DNA of 64,000 nucleotides, from contig OX578279.1 of assembly GCA_951217055.1 (NCBI GenBank), positions 39,147,610 through 39,211,609 of the forward strand, written 5' to 3'. Source of the stretch: Gerris lacustris (taxonomy: Eukaryota; Arthropoda; Insecta; Hemiptera; Gerridae). The notes beneath the pieces were generated by a model. It ran no database searches. It was not told where the DNA came from and saw nothing but the letters and a program-made list of their open reading frames with translations. Shown here in pieces: positions 34,813 through 48,500 of this stretch (the first letter of the stretch is position 1; each line of letters begins with the position of its first letter). The translations under genes were made by a program, and so were the position numbers.

Positions 34813-36898
34813 GTAACAATAATAATAATAACAACAAAAGAGCTTGAATCGCTTGATGTGAGTAAGTTCACTCAGTAGTGACACTCACGGTTTTTGCTTA
34901 AATTAAATGTCTCATTATTGCAGTAGGTCACGTGGCCACTTACGCTTGAGGCGTCTGCGGGGGTTATCTGGGAGTGTGATTGAAGATAAATTTTGGATGA
35001 GGGGATTAGGATGAGTAGAAAACTTGGAGTGGAAGGATTTGTAGCGGGAGGATGCAAGATCATGGACGAAAGGAACATTCAGGTCATTGTGGATTGTTAG
35101 GTTGGTTACGTAGGATGGGGCGTTGGTGATTTTGCGAAGGATAATTGATTGGAGGGATTGGATTTTGTAGGAATTAGACGGCTTGGTAGTTCCCCACAGT
35201 TCAAGTCCGTAGGTCCAGATAGGCTTTATAATGGTGTTATATATGGTTAGTTTGTTGTTTAATGTGAGTTTAGACCTATAGTCGAGAAGTCTTAGAAGTA
35301 ATTTGTAGCGTCGTTTCATGTCGGTTCGTTTGTGTCGTGTGTGCATGTTCCAAGTCAGTCTTCTGTCAAAAAAAAGTCCTAGGTACCGCACTTCACTAGC
35401 CACAGGAAGATGGGATCCGTTTAGAATAACGGGAGGACAGGTAGCTCGTCTTAGGGTAAAAGTTACGTGAGTACTTTTTTCGGTGTTAAATTTTATCCTC
35501 CATTTCGTTGCCCATTTTTCGACGCTGTAGAGGTGGTTTTGGAGGGATAGGGATGCTAATTGGTGTTCTGAGTTGGTCGAGAGGATGGCCTTATCATCGG
35601 CAAAGGAGGCTAGGATAGTATTTGGGTGTACTGGGATATCAGCTGTGTAAAGGGAATATAGGAAAGGAGCAAGAATACTACCTTGAGGCACGCCTGCAAG
35701 GATGGGAAAGGAGTTGGAAACAGAGGATCCTTGAGAGACTTTAAAGAATCTGTCTCTCAAGTAAGAGGATAGGATTAGGTAGTATGTCGGAGGAAGGACT
35801 CTCTTAAGTTTCCACAGCAATCCCCGATGCCAAATTCGATCGAAAGCTTGCACTTCGTCGAGAAAGGCTGCGGAGACATACTGTTTCTTCTCAAGAGCGG
35901 TAGCGATGGTGTCTGCAACGCGATGGCATTGGTGTAGAGTTGAGTGTGCTGCTCGAAAACCGAATTGGTGATTTGGAAGTATATTATGAGATTCAAGGAT
36001 AGGAAAAATACGACGTAGTAATAGTTTTTCGAGGATTTTACTCATAACTGGAAGAAGACTAATAGGGCGGTAGGATGAGACAAGGTGAGCAGGTTTATGG
36101 GGCTTAGGTATCATTATAACAATAGACAGTTTCCAATGGGCAGGGAAGTATGTAGTACGAAGGACAGAGTTAAAAATGTAGGTGAGTAAAAGGAGGGCTC
36201 TTTTAGGAAGGTTTTTAAGGATTGAAGCTGTTATTAAATCGGATCCTGGGGCCTTGTTCTTCTTAAGTGACTTTATGATATATAACACATCAGAGGGATG
36301 AAAAGCGGGAGGAGGAGGAGATAATTGTAGAGGTATAGACAATTCGTCATGGATAGAATTATCATGGTTCGGATCAAAAACATCAGGGTGAGGAGTAAAA
36401 ACTGAGGAAAGGTGGTTGGCAAATGAAGAAGCCTTTTCTTCATCTGACAGCGCCCAAGAAACGTTGTCAAGACGAAGGGGAGAGGATATTGGTTTGTAGG
36501 AAAGGATTCTCTTTGTCGCTGTCCATAGTGATTTATTTTCAGTAGTCAGAGATTCCGTATATGCGTCAAATTTGTCTGCCCTATACTGTCTAAGGATGGA
36601 AGTAAGTTGTCTGTTGAGTCTGTTGTAAGTTAGTTTGTCAGTCATGGTTCTTGTTATTTGCCATCTAGCTCGAGCTCGTCTTTTGTTCGTTATAAGCGTC
36701 TTGATTTTTAGGGGTAAATTTGAATGTCGGTCAGTTCGTGTTACGGGTCCTGTTGAATCTCTAACTGCTTGCTGTATATTACTTGTAAGAGCGTCAACTG
36801 CTGAGTCAATCTGTCTGGGCGTTTTCAGTGGTATTTTTAAGTTGATTTTGCTGTCAAGTAAGTACTTAAACTTGTCCCAGTCTACAGGTCCAGTTTAA
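34600..36898 (-). mobile_element. 5'-truncated Jockey-type LINE with target-site duplication
   Basis: The element is bounded by an exact 11-bp duplication TCCATTAATCT (34589-34599 and 36899-36909). On the minus strand it starts inside ORF2 and has a 3' untranslated region with AAT-type trinucleotide repeats (about 34740-34835). It ends in a poly(A) tail, seen as the T-run at 34599-34622. The 5' endonuclease half and ORF1 are missing, the usual result of incomplete target-primed reverse transcription. It lies in the 35.7-kb Dscam intron in the sense orientation of that gene. The intact duplication and uninterrupted frame indicate a fairly recent insertion. Confidence 0.95.
34915..36894 (-). 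CDS. Jockey-type LINE ORF2 fragment: reverse transcriptase
   Basis: The frame is open for about 660 codons, from the truncation point (36894) to the stop at 34915; the first Met of the fragment is at 36645. The 83 codons before that Met continue ORF2 in frame (for example NKRRARARWQITRT), so the Met is not the true start. Numbered from that Met, reverse-transcriptase motifs are KNKAPGSD (129-136), SYRPISLLPV (191-200), HQFGFRAAHST (226-236) and motif A FLDEVQAFDR (261-270). Then come motif B AGVPQGSILAP (317-327), motif C ASFADD (346-351) and YLGLFFDRRLTW (421-432). The catalytic aspartates of motifs A and C are present. The C-terminus (RRRLKRKWPRDLL) is typical of Jockey ORF2; there is no RNase H. 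The N-terminal endonuclease is absent, so it is not autonomous. FADD replaces the common YADD, as in many Jockey relatives. Confidence 0.95.
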   Translation of the reverse strand, partial: TGPVDWDKFKYLLDSKINLKIPLKTPRQIDSAVDALTSNIQQAVRDSTGPVTRTDRHSNLPLKIKTLITNKRRARARWQITRTMTDKLTYNRLNRQLTSILRQYRADKFDAYTESLTTENKSLWTATKRILSYKPISSPLRLDNVSWALSDEEKASSFANHLSSVFTPHPDVFDPNHDNSIHDELSIPLQLSPPPPAFHPSDVLYIIKSLKKNKAPGSDLITASILKNLPKRALLLLTYIFNSVLRTTYFPAHWKLSIVIMIPKPHKPAHLVSSYRPISLLPVMSKILEKLLLRRIFPILESHNILPNHQFGFRAAHSTLHQCHRVADTIATALEKKQYVSAAFLDEVQAFDRIWHRGLLWKLKRVLPPTYYLILSSYLRDRFFKVSQGSSVSNSFPILAGVPQGSILAPFLYSLYTADIPVHPNTILASFADDKAILSTNSEHQLASLSLQNHLYSVEKWATKWRIKFNTEKSTHVTFTLRRATCPPVILNGSHLPVASEVRYLGLFFDRRLTWNMHTRHKRTDMKRRYKLLLRLLDYRSKLTLNNKLTIYNTIIKPIWTYGLELWGTTKPSNSYKIQSLQSIILRKITNAPSYVTNLTIHNDLNVPFVHDLASSRYKSFHSKFSTHPNPLIQNLSSITLPDNPRRRLKRKWPRDLLQ

Positions 36899-36909
36899 TC
36901 CATTAATCT

Positions 36910-39900
36910 AAGATTTTTTTTTACATGGTAAAAAATATCTTCAGATAAAAAAAGTACTCTCAGATATTTTAATAATTGCAGAATTTTCGTTTCTTAATTT
37001 ATTTAGTGACAACGTCAATTTTCCATTTGTATAAAAGGGACAGAGTGGAATTAATTGGGATTAGGAATTAATTAAGGTTTTAATAATAACTGTAATTGAA
37101 TAATTAACACATGCACGAGGACAATAAATAACATATACATCTATCATTTTTAGCCTTGGAAGTAAGTAAGTATGTATAATTTAAGTAAGTATATATTTCA
37201 TGTAGGCTGAAAGGAGAGGTCGGACGAATGGTGACAATTCTTCTTTTGCCAATTATTTTAAGATAAAAAAAAAAATATATTTAGACCTTTGACATTATTA
37301 TGGTATTGGCTTAACACCAAAGAACCATAATTATCTTAAATATTAACCATTTTAAATTTTCTTTTCGACTAAAAGTGATGTAATTCTTGGTATAATCTTA
37401 TGAAGTCTTTATATAATAATTCTTATCTATTCTGATATAATAAGTTTTGCTCCATAGGAGATATTATTTGTAATTCAGGTTTTGGTATCCTTTATTTAGT
37501 TTATTCGAGGAACCTATGTTTTAATATAAAATGTTAGGCCGTGTCTAATGAGATTAGCGACTTATCATCATAAAATCCGATAATATTGCAGAATTAATCG
37601 ACTCTAAATTTTTAAAAATTATATTGTTAAAGCCTCGATTTTGTTTAACAAGTATAAGCATTTACATTTTCATTTTAAGCAATATCTCTTATACTAATAA
37701 ATAACCATAATTATGATTGGTGGAATATTTGTACATGTTCAGGTGTGTTTTTAAAATAGACGGTTTGATTGTTAAACTGGGGAAAATACGATAGCTTATA
37801 TTTCAACGAAGCTTGTCATTGCTGAAGAGGTATAGAGGGGTAAGAGGCAGAGGGAGCTATTTTTTGATTGATGCAGGAGATTAATTATCGATCTCGGTAA
37901 CATCCCTCTCCCCATCCAGAGACTCTCGAAGCGTCACAGATTCCACTAAATGGTCCTCATAGTAAACAAGAGAGAAACGGGAAGAGAGAGAGGCAGACAG
38001 AGTCTAGTAGCGAGATGAGTTGAGGTGAAATTAGAAGGAAAAAGGTCAAATGAAAAGAGTAACAGAGATAGACTAACCTTAATGATAAAATGCTTTTGAT
38101 GGCAAAAACCTGGTTATAGGAGAGAACAAGGAATACAATTTAGATAAAGATATCAACATGTGCGAATGGACTATACGATTAATGATAAAGAAAATTGAAA
38201 AGGAAGGACCAGAAAGAAGTGATGAAATCAAATGAGTCAATAATTAAATTTGTTGGAAAAGCAAAGAAAGAAATAAAATCTAAAAATGTAATAATAGAGA
38301 AGATTTCACTTAATCTCTTGGGAGACTTGATCATCATTAGATTTCGCGTTCTTTTTTGTCTATAGGATGTAATCTGCTGGCAATACTGCTCTCTTAAAAG
38401 GGTTTTTACATTTAAGGCCAATTTCAAGAAGAGGAAATAAATGATTAGAATTATATCTAAAGGGTTCCAAACTACACATTACAGAAGGGTTTTTACATTT
38501 TTACTCATGAATTTTAAATTTTATTCAAATTTTGTTATTTTTTTCATTTTGTACTTTGTACGTCTTTCCATAAGTTTCTAAAAAATATTGCTTCAAATAA
38601 CTCGATGCTGAATTAGTGATAGAATTTGTATTAATCTAAGTTTATTTATTTACTGTGATAATTATGTGTTCCTTTCTTGGTGGTGCTCTCTAATTTTTGT
38701 TTGTTATCTTTTGTTTCTTCATAATGGGGATAAAGTCTCCTAGTCTTAATCTCTCGTTTATATTTGAGTTGTATTGATTTGAATACTACTCTAATGTGAC
38801 AATATTTCAGGCATTAGTAATCTCCTTCACTGGCATTATTACATGAAACTAAATTCTAGTCCATGTATCCAGGATGGTATCCTGGATATATGGATCCTTT
38901 CGAAAATTTTAACAAATAGGTTAAAACCAGAAGTTCAATTGCAGTTGCATTTAAATTCTAAACATTATTGGAGAATAACGAATTAGAAAGTGTGTGAATC
39001 TCAATTGTGCATCGAATTACATGATACCATTAGAGTAATTAATAATTCTCAGAATTAATTAATATTAACTGTCCCAACTCTCCTCTATATTTAGTAAGAA
39101 TGAAAATACAAGGGGTTATAAAAGTTTAAATTGAAATAAGAGAAAAGTGAATAATAGCGATAACAAGTCTTCGCGACATCGCGATACATTCTCCTTAAAT
39201 ATACTACGCATATGAGAAAGTAAAAAGGCGAAGAAGAATGAGAGAGTGGGATATATTTATATTAAGAGGGTTGATAAAGCCTTCATAAAAAGAAAATAGT
39301 GGAAAGTCTAGATAAACAGTAAGTGATCTCATTTTTACAACACATAACACATTTATTGCTTAAGGTTTTCAAAAGAACTAACTTAGCATGCTAATGGCCA
39401 AAGCTGTAGTGCACTTAAAACAAATATTCACATATCTTTATAAAAAAATGAGTAAGAGATAATTGTATTAGCTCTAATCTATATATGATCATATAGCCAA
39501 TAATGTAAGAAAAAAATAAATAGCTACCTATTTACCGTTATCACGGATCAATTTTTGAACTAATTTCTTCTTTTTTTCGACAAAATAAAGGAATAGCGTT
39601 GTACATTGCATCATACATCTTTTAATAATATGTAGGAATAGCATCATACATGTTGTTATATGTATGATTTAATTCACGTCCATCAAATTGAAAAATGTAC
39701 AGGACTCAAAAAAAGAGGTATATTTAAATAAAGCAAGATAGAAACATACTAGAACAAAAAAGAATTTATAAGCTTGTATAGGACGGGAAAACGAACCGAA
39801 CTAAATATATTTTATAACTCTTATGTTAACATTTTAAAGGATTTGTTTAGAATTTACGGGGTTAAACCTTTAAAAAAAACAGCTTTGATTTAGCTGGGTG

Positions 39901-41607
39901 GAAGGTGTGACGTGCATTCGTGCTAAAAGATTTATCGCCCTACAATAATTTCCTCCGGAAAAACCATTTTCAGCTTGCTCGAGCTGAATATTTGAAACCT
40001 TTAAATTTTTCCTCAGACTGGTTTCCAGTCTGGTAAACAAATGTATCTTGGTAGATTTTCTATACCCTGTTAATTGTTATTTATTGATTTAATTAAATGT
40101 AACATTGATTTTGGATATATATTTATGTAGAATTTTGTTTTCATGTTTATTACTTTTCTTGTTCATAAAAACCTTTTGATACATTTGGTAATTTAAGAAT
40201 ACAGTCTTTTTAATTCAAATTTTCATTAAAACTACTGTACTAAAACAATTATTATACTTTTAAATTAGTAAACTAAAAGTGAAATAATTTTGTAGGGGTT
40301 TCATTCACAAGCACGGAACTTATTGCTTGTTTTCTACATTTAAAAAATTTAAAACAAATGACGATAAATTAGAGACAATTTAAAAACCTAACTTTTCAAC
40401 AATTAACAATAAACATAAAAGCTGAAAATAACCCTTAGGCTAGGTTAATGACAGCAAAGGAGTTAATCAAATGAAAGTTTATTGTAGTTGCTGTTAGAGC
40501 TCATAATAGTAAATGTGTAATGAGAAGTTAAAGTAATTAAAAGTAATGTTTAATAGGTGCAGATATTTCTATCTCGTACAGAGCTTTTTCGCTTCGTATC
40601 ATCTCGAATTTCGTTTGAGAGGAAGTCAAGACTAAGGAGAGAATACTAGAGAAGTTAGGGTAGAGCTGGTTTAAGTGTTTCCGGGTTAGTGATTTTACCG
40701 CGTTGTTACCCTGCGTCAAGCCAAACCGAGTCTTACTTACAGCAGCAGGAAAACAGTTCTAACTCTTCCTGCTGCATTGTAAAGTAAAAGGCAGGAACAT
40801 CAGGATGAAGGGGGGGGGGGATTATGTCGTTTAGGAGGTAACGACAGTGCCGAGATCTCTCGACTCGAGGAAATTTTCAAGCGGTGTAGAAAGGTAGTGA
40901 CGAATGTTGCGTGGTAGGATGTAGCAACAATGTTTGGGCTTCCAACCATGTTCCGTGTTAAAGATCACTTGTAAAACATAACGCTCGCATGTGTTGCGGC
41001 TTTACAAGTCACTTCTACCCTGTTTCTCGACCACACTTACGAATTTTACACGGGGGTAGTGTAAAAATGCCTGTTCTAGAACGAAAATAAACAACAGGAG
41101 GGAAAATGTTTAGCCCTGTATACTCTTCCAAAAGGGCGATAAAAGAAAAGTAGGGTGGGTCTCTCTCTTCAGTAAAATTCTAACAGATTTTTCTCGCTTT
41201 TCTTTCACGCCAAGAGTAAATCCCCTGGCGACTTTTCCCCGTTAAGTATCACGCGAGAATGTGTAAATATATGCTTTTTCCCCACACGATGACACATTCC
41301 TCACCACGACTTTTCTCTAACCCTGCCGACTCACTCAACTAAATAAATGTTTGAACCACCACCAAATCCGTTTTTATGTCTCTTTTCTTTGCGTATCTTT
41401 CCCTCACTCCCAACTCCATGTTTTTCATCTTTTTTTGATACATCATTCCCCATCAAGTTGTTTTTCCTTTCTATGTCAAATAAACTCATCTCAGTTTCTT
41501 CTTATCTCTCACATTTTAAAATATTTCTCTGCATATAACTCATAACTTTTTTCCTAGATAAAAATATGTATTAATAATTTACTTAAATTTACACTCCAAA
41601 ACCTATT
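36910..41607. other. Intron, no gene seen
   Basis: A long AT-rich stretch. Minor structures are an inverted repeat TATCCAGGAT/ATCCTGGATA at 38875-38896 and GCAGCAGGAA/TTCCTGCTGC at about 40743-40775. There is also a less AT-rich block at 40780-41340 with a G-run (40810-40819). ORFs at 38179, 40537 and 41347 have no motifs. Confidence 0.4.
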
Positions 41608-42020
41608 GCTTCCGAGCTTACCGAAGGTAACGGAAGCTATATGATCGTTCTGAAGAACGAAAAAATGTTAGGTCTCCGATTTCAAAAATTCCTAGACAGA
41701 AATCCGTTTTAGACATCAGGGAACATTTTTGGTTCCGTGTCTGTCTGTCGGTCTGTCGGATTTTTGCGAACCACCATATCTTAAAAACTACAAGTCTAAT
41801 TTAATGAAATTTGGATGGTAGGTCATAATTAGCCCATTGTTGGTCCCATATAAGTTTCAACCTTCTGCGCTTATTTGTTTGTCATCCACATGCTCACAAA
41901 CATACATTTATTTACAGCCATATCTTTAAGAGTAATCATCTGATTTTTATGAAATTTTTATGGTTTGTCGAAAGTAGCCTGCAGAAAACACCTGCCTAAT
42001 TTCAACCTTCTGCGCACTTT
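41608..42020 (+). repeat. Dispersed repeat family A copy, best-preserved
   Basis: Starts with the hairpin GCTTCCGAGCTTACCGAAGG...TAACGGAAGC. It continues GATTTCAAAAATTCCTAGAC, AGACATCAGGGAACATTTTT, TGTCTGTCTGTCGGTCTGTC, GCGAACCACCATATCTTAAA and GTCGAAAGTAGCCTGCAG. Related copies lie at 7488, 20210, 23461, 33330 and 57785. It is non-coding. Confidence 0.75.
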
Positions 42021-44475
<2,455 letters not shown>

Positions 44476-44705
44476 TAATAGATGAAGTTAGAATTTTTTC
44501 CAGTCCTAAAATTCCATTTTTGCGAGCGTTGCGCGCAAACGCTTGGGCGGATAACGTTGTCCAACGAATTCGTCCTGGGCATTGGTAAAATGAACATGTG
44601 TAGCAAATTTCAACTAAATCGGTCATCTTTTACTCAAGTTATCGTCATCGGTCGATTTTGTGACGTTGGGTTTTTTTTAGATTCACTCTCGGGTTCATAA
44701 GCAAC
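44476..44705 (+). repeat. Family B copy
   Basis: ATGAAGTTAGAATTTTTTCC, GCGAGCGTTGCGCGCAAACG, ATAACGTTGTCCAACGAATT and CAAGTTATCGTCATCGG match 24961-25150 in the same orientation. The copy stops before the TGTC tract. Confidence 0.7.
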
Positions 44706-45074
44706 TTCGTTCCAAAAAACTAATTTAAAAAGGAATTAGTTAAACTAACATATGTAGTAGGAGTTACTTAATAAAATGTAAAAACAATTAATTAGTAAAC
44801 TTTATTATGAAAGGTTTCAAGCAAATCTAGTTTAATTGACAGTTAAATGTACAAACCAAAGGGACAATCTGCAGATTTGCTACCCGTAACGACCTAGAAG
44901 AAGTAGGTCTTTAACAAGTTTGCGTGTGATTCGTCTGTTCATAGAGAGTAGGTACCTGCTTATAAATCCCTATATTAAGCTCTTTCATTGTATTGTATAT
45001 TTTTTAATGCTGCTATTTATAGTTTAACTGCGTGCGTCTCATGCAAAATGTAGAATATTAAATGGTGATATTAC
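44706..45074. other. 5' end of the 35.7-kb intron
   Basis: Starts with the donor GTAATA at 45074 (minus strand). Otherwise nothing is seen. Confidence 0.5.
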
Positions 45075-45192
45075 CTATATTCAGGTGCGGGACAAGCCTG
45101 AGCAACACAAACCATGACTGCACCTTCATCTTGCTGAACTATAACCTGAGAAGTATGCTCTAACATAAGCGGTTGGCTTTGGCCTCCTCCTT
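45075..45192 (-). CDS. Dscam: Dscam-like exon A (N-terminal half of Ig3-type domain)
   Basis: A 118-nt minus-strand exon with acceptor TTTTGTTGCAG (ending 45193) and donor GTAATA (from 45074). Two bases complete a codon begun upstream, 38 codons follow, and two bases start the Arg codon finished in exon B. It encodes GGGQSQPLMLEHTSQVIVQQ, then DEGAVMVCVAQACPAPEY. The first Ig cysteine is in VMVCVAQ (residue 28), and CPAPEYR runs straight into the WYR of exon B. In Dscam1 the equivalent segment (a CPAQG-P-P-FR-like end joined to WYK) is encoded by the mutually exclusive exon 6. Only one copy is visible here, so this gene is probably a paralogue without the exon 6 array. Too short to be detected as an ORF alone; the call rests on splice phase and family match. 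Confidence 0.88.
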
Positions 45193-45599
45193 CTGCAACA
45201 AAAACATAATAATAAAATAAGCTGAGTGTAAACCAACTAAATGTATTTTTTCATACGAAAGGATAAATTTAATGTTATAGGCAAGGCATTTAAGGTAAAC
45301 GTTTTTAATAAAAACTAAATAAATGTCATATTTTACCTCATGCTAAGGAAGGGATACACTCTATACACGTTATAACTGCCACCGACCTAACAAATTGGGA
45401 GTAATGACTCCTGATTCATAACTCCGACTCCCAAACAACACGCTCCTTTCATTTAAATCGCAAATGGATAGCAACAAGCAACAACAACAATTGAGTAGAA
45501 GGATAAGTAACGATACTAGGAATTAAAATTTGGCATATACCAGTGAAATAAAATTAATAGTTTTAAATTAGAACAGATAATACTATTTCCCCAAGCTTA
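45193..45599. other. Intron upstream of exon A
   Basis: No upstream exon of the gene is found from here to 64000. Confidence 0.4.
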
Positions 45600-48500
45600 T
45601 ACGCCCCCCCGGTGGAGGTAGGAGAGCGGTTTTCGGGGGCCGGGTGTGTTCCGGTCCCAAACGGTAGGGGACCGCGTGAAAACCGCCTCCGGTGACCCGT
45701 TTCCCGGTTACGGGCGACGATATCGCCCGTTTTCCCGGCAGGGTCCAGGGGGCGCGGGCACCCGAAAAAAAATATTCCGACCCTGCGGCGTCGTGGAACG
45801 CATTAGAGGCGACGACTTTTAGAGGAAACTTTTTTCCCCCCGGCGTACGGGGGGGGCGCTAAAATTCGAAAACACCCGATTTCGGGGCCTTTTTCGGACC
45901 CGTGTATCTTTTTCCCTGTTCACTTTAAAAAAAAAACAAAAAACTATTTTTTCCTAAATTTAGAGGCCTACAAAAATGGTCCTTTGGGTCGGACCGCTGC
46001 GGTCGACCGCATCCGAGTTATGCGGAAAAAACCGTTTTTCGCGGTCGCGGGTTTTCTTAAAAAAATCGCGGCGCGGCAACTGCACACGCTGAATTTTTTT
46101 CCACTTGATACGATTTAGGGGGGTGCCCGAGGAGTGAGAAAATACCCCCCGCGGATTTTCCCTACTTTCCGTTTGGCGTCGGGAACGCCCCCCGTTTTAC
46201 CGCAGAACGGAAAAAGCGAAAAAAAAAATTTCATCATTTGTTTACTCCTCGACTATACGTAGTGGAAATTCCGTTTGAGGGGCGATCGATAGGCGAAAGT
46301 GATTCCTTTAAAGAAAAAAATACCGAGGGGCGGTTGGAGGCGAAGGGCGGCGGCGGGGGCGGTGCGCGTCCCGCAGACGGGCCGATTTTCGCGTTTTTTC
46401 GGCCGAACCCGCCGACTTGGAGGCGGTACATGGAGCCTTAAACTCGAGAGTTTCCCGACGGGACTCCCAGGGTACTTTTGGCACATAGTGGCCAAAGAGA
46501 AACCGTTTTCCTTTTTTCTTAGCTAACGACATTTTTCCCGTGGGGGGGCGAAAACCCCCATTTTTGGTCGATTTTGGCCGAAAAACACGACTTTGCCGAC
46601 TTCGAGGTGGTAACTGGCCCCTTAAACTCGAGAGTTTCCCGACGGGACTTATAGGGTATTTCCGGGGTACGGTCCCCTCAAAGGAACCGGTGGATTTATA
46701 ATTTCACTGCACACGGTTCTCTTCCGGGGGCGGAAAATGTAAAAAATATTTGGAATTTTTTTCCCCGTTTTCCGCCACTTATGTCCACTTGGAGGCCCAT
46801 GTAGCCCCCCTTAAATTGCGTCTAGACAAACGAAACTTATGGGGCGTCTGACCCCGACTGTCCTCTACACGAAACCTCTTTCGGTTTTTTTTCGCCGGTG
46901 TCCGGGCGCCGTACGGGGGGGATCAAATATGAAAAAAGTGAAATTTCAGTTAACGAGTTGCAAAAAAGTATTTGTATCTCCTCCTAGGGTTTTAAAAGTG
47001 GGAAATTGGGACCAATTGCACCTTTTCAGGTTAAGTGTCGGACACACCAACAAACCCTTCGTTTTTCGAAATTTCGATTTTGGGGCCCCCCACGAATTTT
47101 TGAAATTTTTGTCTGTATATATTTCCCCCCGCTTTTGATAACTTCGAGGCCCCAGTAGCCCCCCTTAAAATGCGTTTAGACAAACGAAACTTATTGGGCG
47201 TCTGACCCGTACAGTCCTCTACACGAAACCTCTTTCGGTTTTTTTTTCGCCGGTTTCCGGGCGTCGTACGGGGGGGATCAAAACCGAAAAAAGTGAAATT
47301 TCAGTTAACGAGTTGAAAAAAAGTATTTGTATCTCCTCCTAGGGTTTTAAAAGTGGTGAATTGGGACCAATGGCACCTTTTCAGGTTAGGTGTCGGACAC
47401 ACCAACGAGCCCTTCATTTTTTGAAATTTCGATTTTGGGGCCCCCCCCGAATTTTTGAAATTTTCGTCTGCCCATAACTTTTTTCCTATTTATTTTATGG
47501 GGCCCTTGATTTTTTTACGTATAGACATCTGTACAGAATAACGCTATACGAAAATTTAGGGTTCTACGACTTATAGTTTTCTACGAAAAAAAATGTCAAA
47601 GTTTCGAAAATTTCGTATTTTTCGACCCTTCTTTTTAAACCGCTTTTTTTTGACTTTAAATCCCCGTAGCTCCCTTTAAATGCGAATATCGGGTTGATTT
47701 TTTGTGGGCGTCTCTATCTCACGGTTTTTAACCGAAAACTCATTCGATTTTTTTTACCGGTACCTTAGCGCCTTGGGGGGGGGGGGGGGGCCAATATCCG
47801 TTTAAGGGGTTTTTCGAATTTCTTTAAACTGGCATAGCGATTTCCCGGTAGCCTGTGGAGAAAAACGATTTTAGGCTTTTTTGTAGTCCACGAGTAGGCC
47901 TTTATTCCCATATAAGACACGAGGCCGTCAGATCTAAAGTACGCCGACTATGAGAGATTAAAATTGAATTATGTACTAGAAACTCAAATTTTACCCGGTT
48001 TTAGCCTCTAAAATTTTCCCTAATAGCTTTATCTAGATAAAACTATAATTTTCTTTATCGCCTTGCCGAATCCTTTAAAATGATATATATGTCGATCCGA
48101 TCGGGCGACTTTCGATTTTCACTAAAATAAGCACAGGTCCCTAGCCTGGCTTTTTTTAGTAAAAAAAAAAAATATTTTTTTAGTCGACGACCCCACATGT
48201 TTTATACATGGTTGGAAAGCTAATTTTTTTTTAATAGGGAAGACACTCTTGAACTTTTTTCTTCCCGATCACTATTTTCCGAGAAAAGCCCAAAAACATC
48301 GAAATTCCCACATTTCACTCAATCTTTGGACGCCATTATCTCGGAAAATATTGGCCAGGGGAAAAAAATGTTGAGAGTATGACCCCCAGTGAAAAAAAAA
48401 AATCTTTCCAACCATATATAACACGTATGGGGTCGTCGACCAAAAAATTTCCCTAAATCGAGAACGGCAAAATCTGGGAAATTTCGACAAATTTTTGCAT

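Noticed and set aside
34593..34871. Ile-rich 92-aa ORF at the end of the LINE
   Set aside because: A translation of the AAT-type trinucleotide repeats and poly(A) tail of the Jockey element.
45600..47500. Possible bacterial or contaminant DNA because of high GC
   Set aside because: No open coding frames, heavy homopolymers and repeat structure, and continuity with AT-rich insect-like sequence on both sides argue against a bacterial insert.
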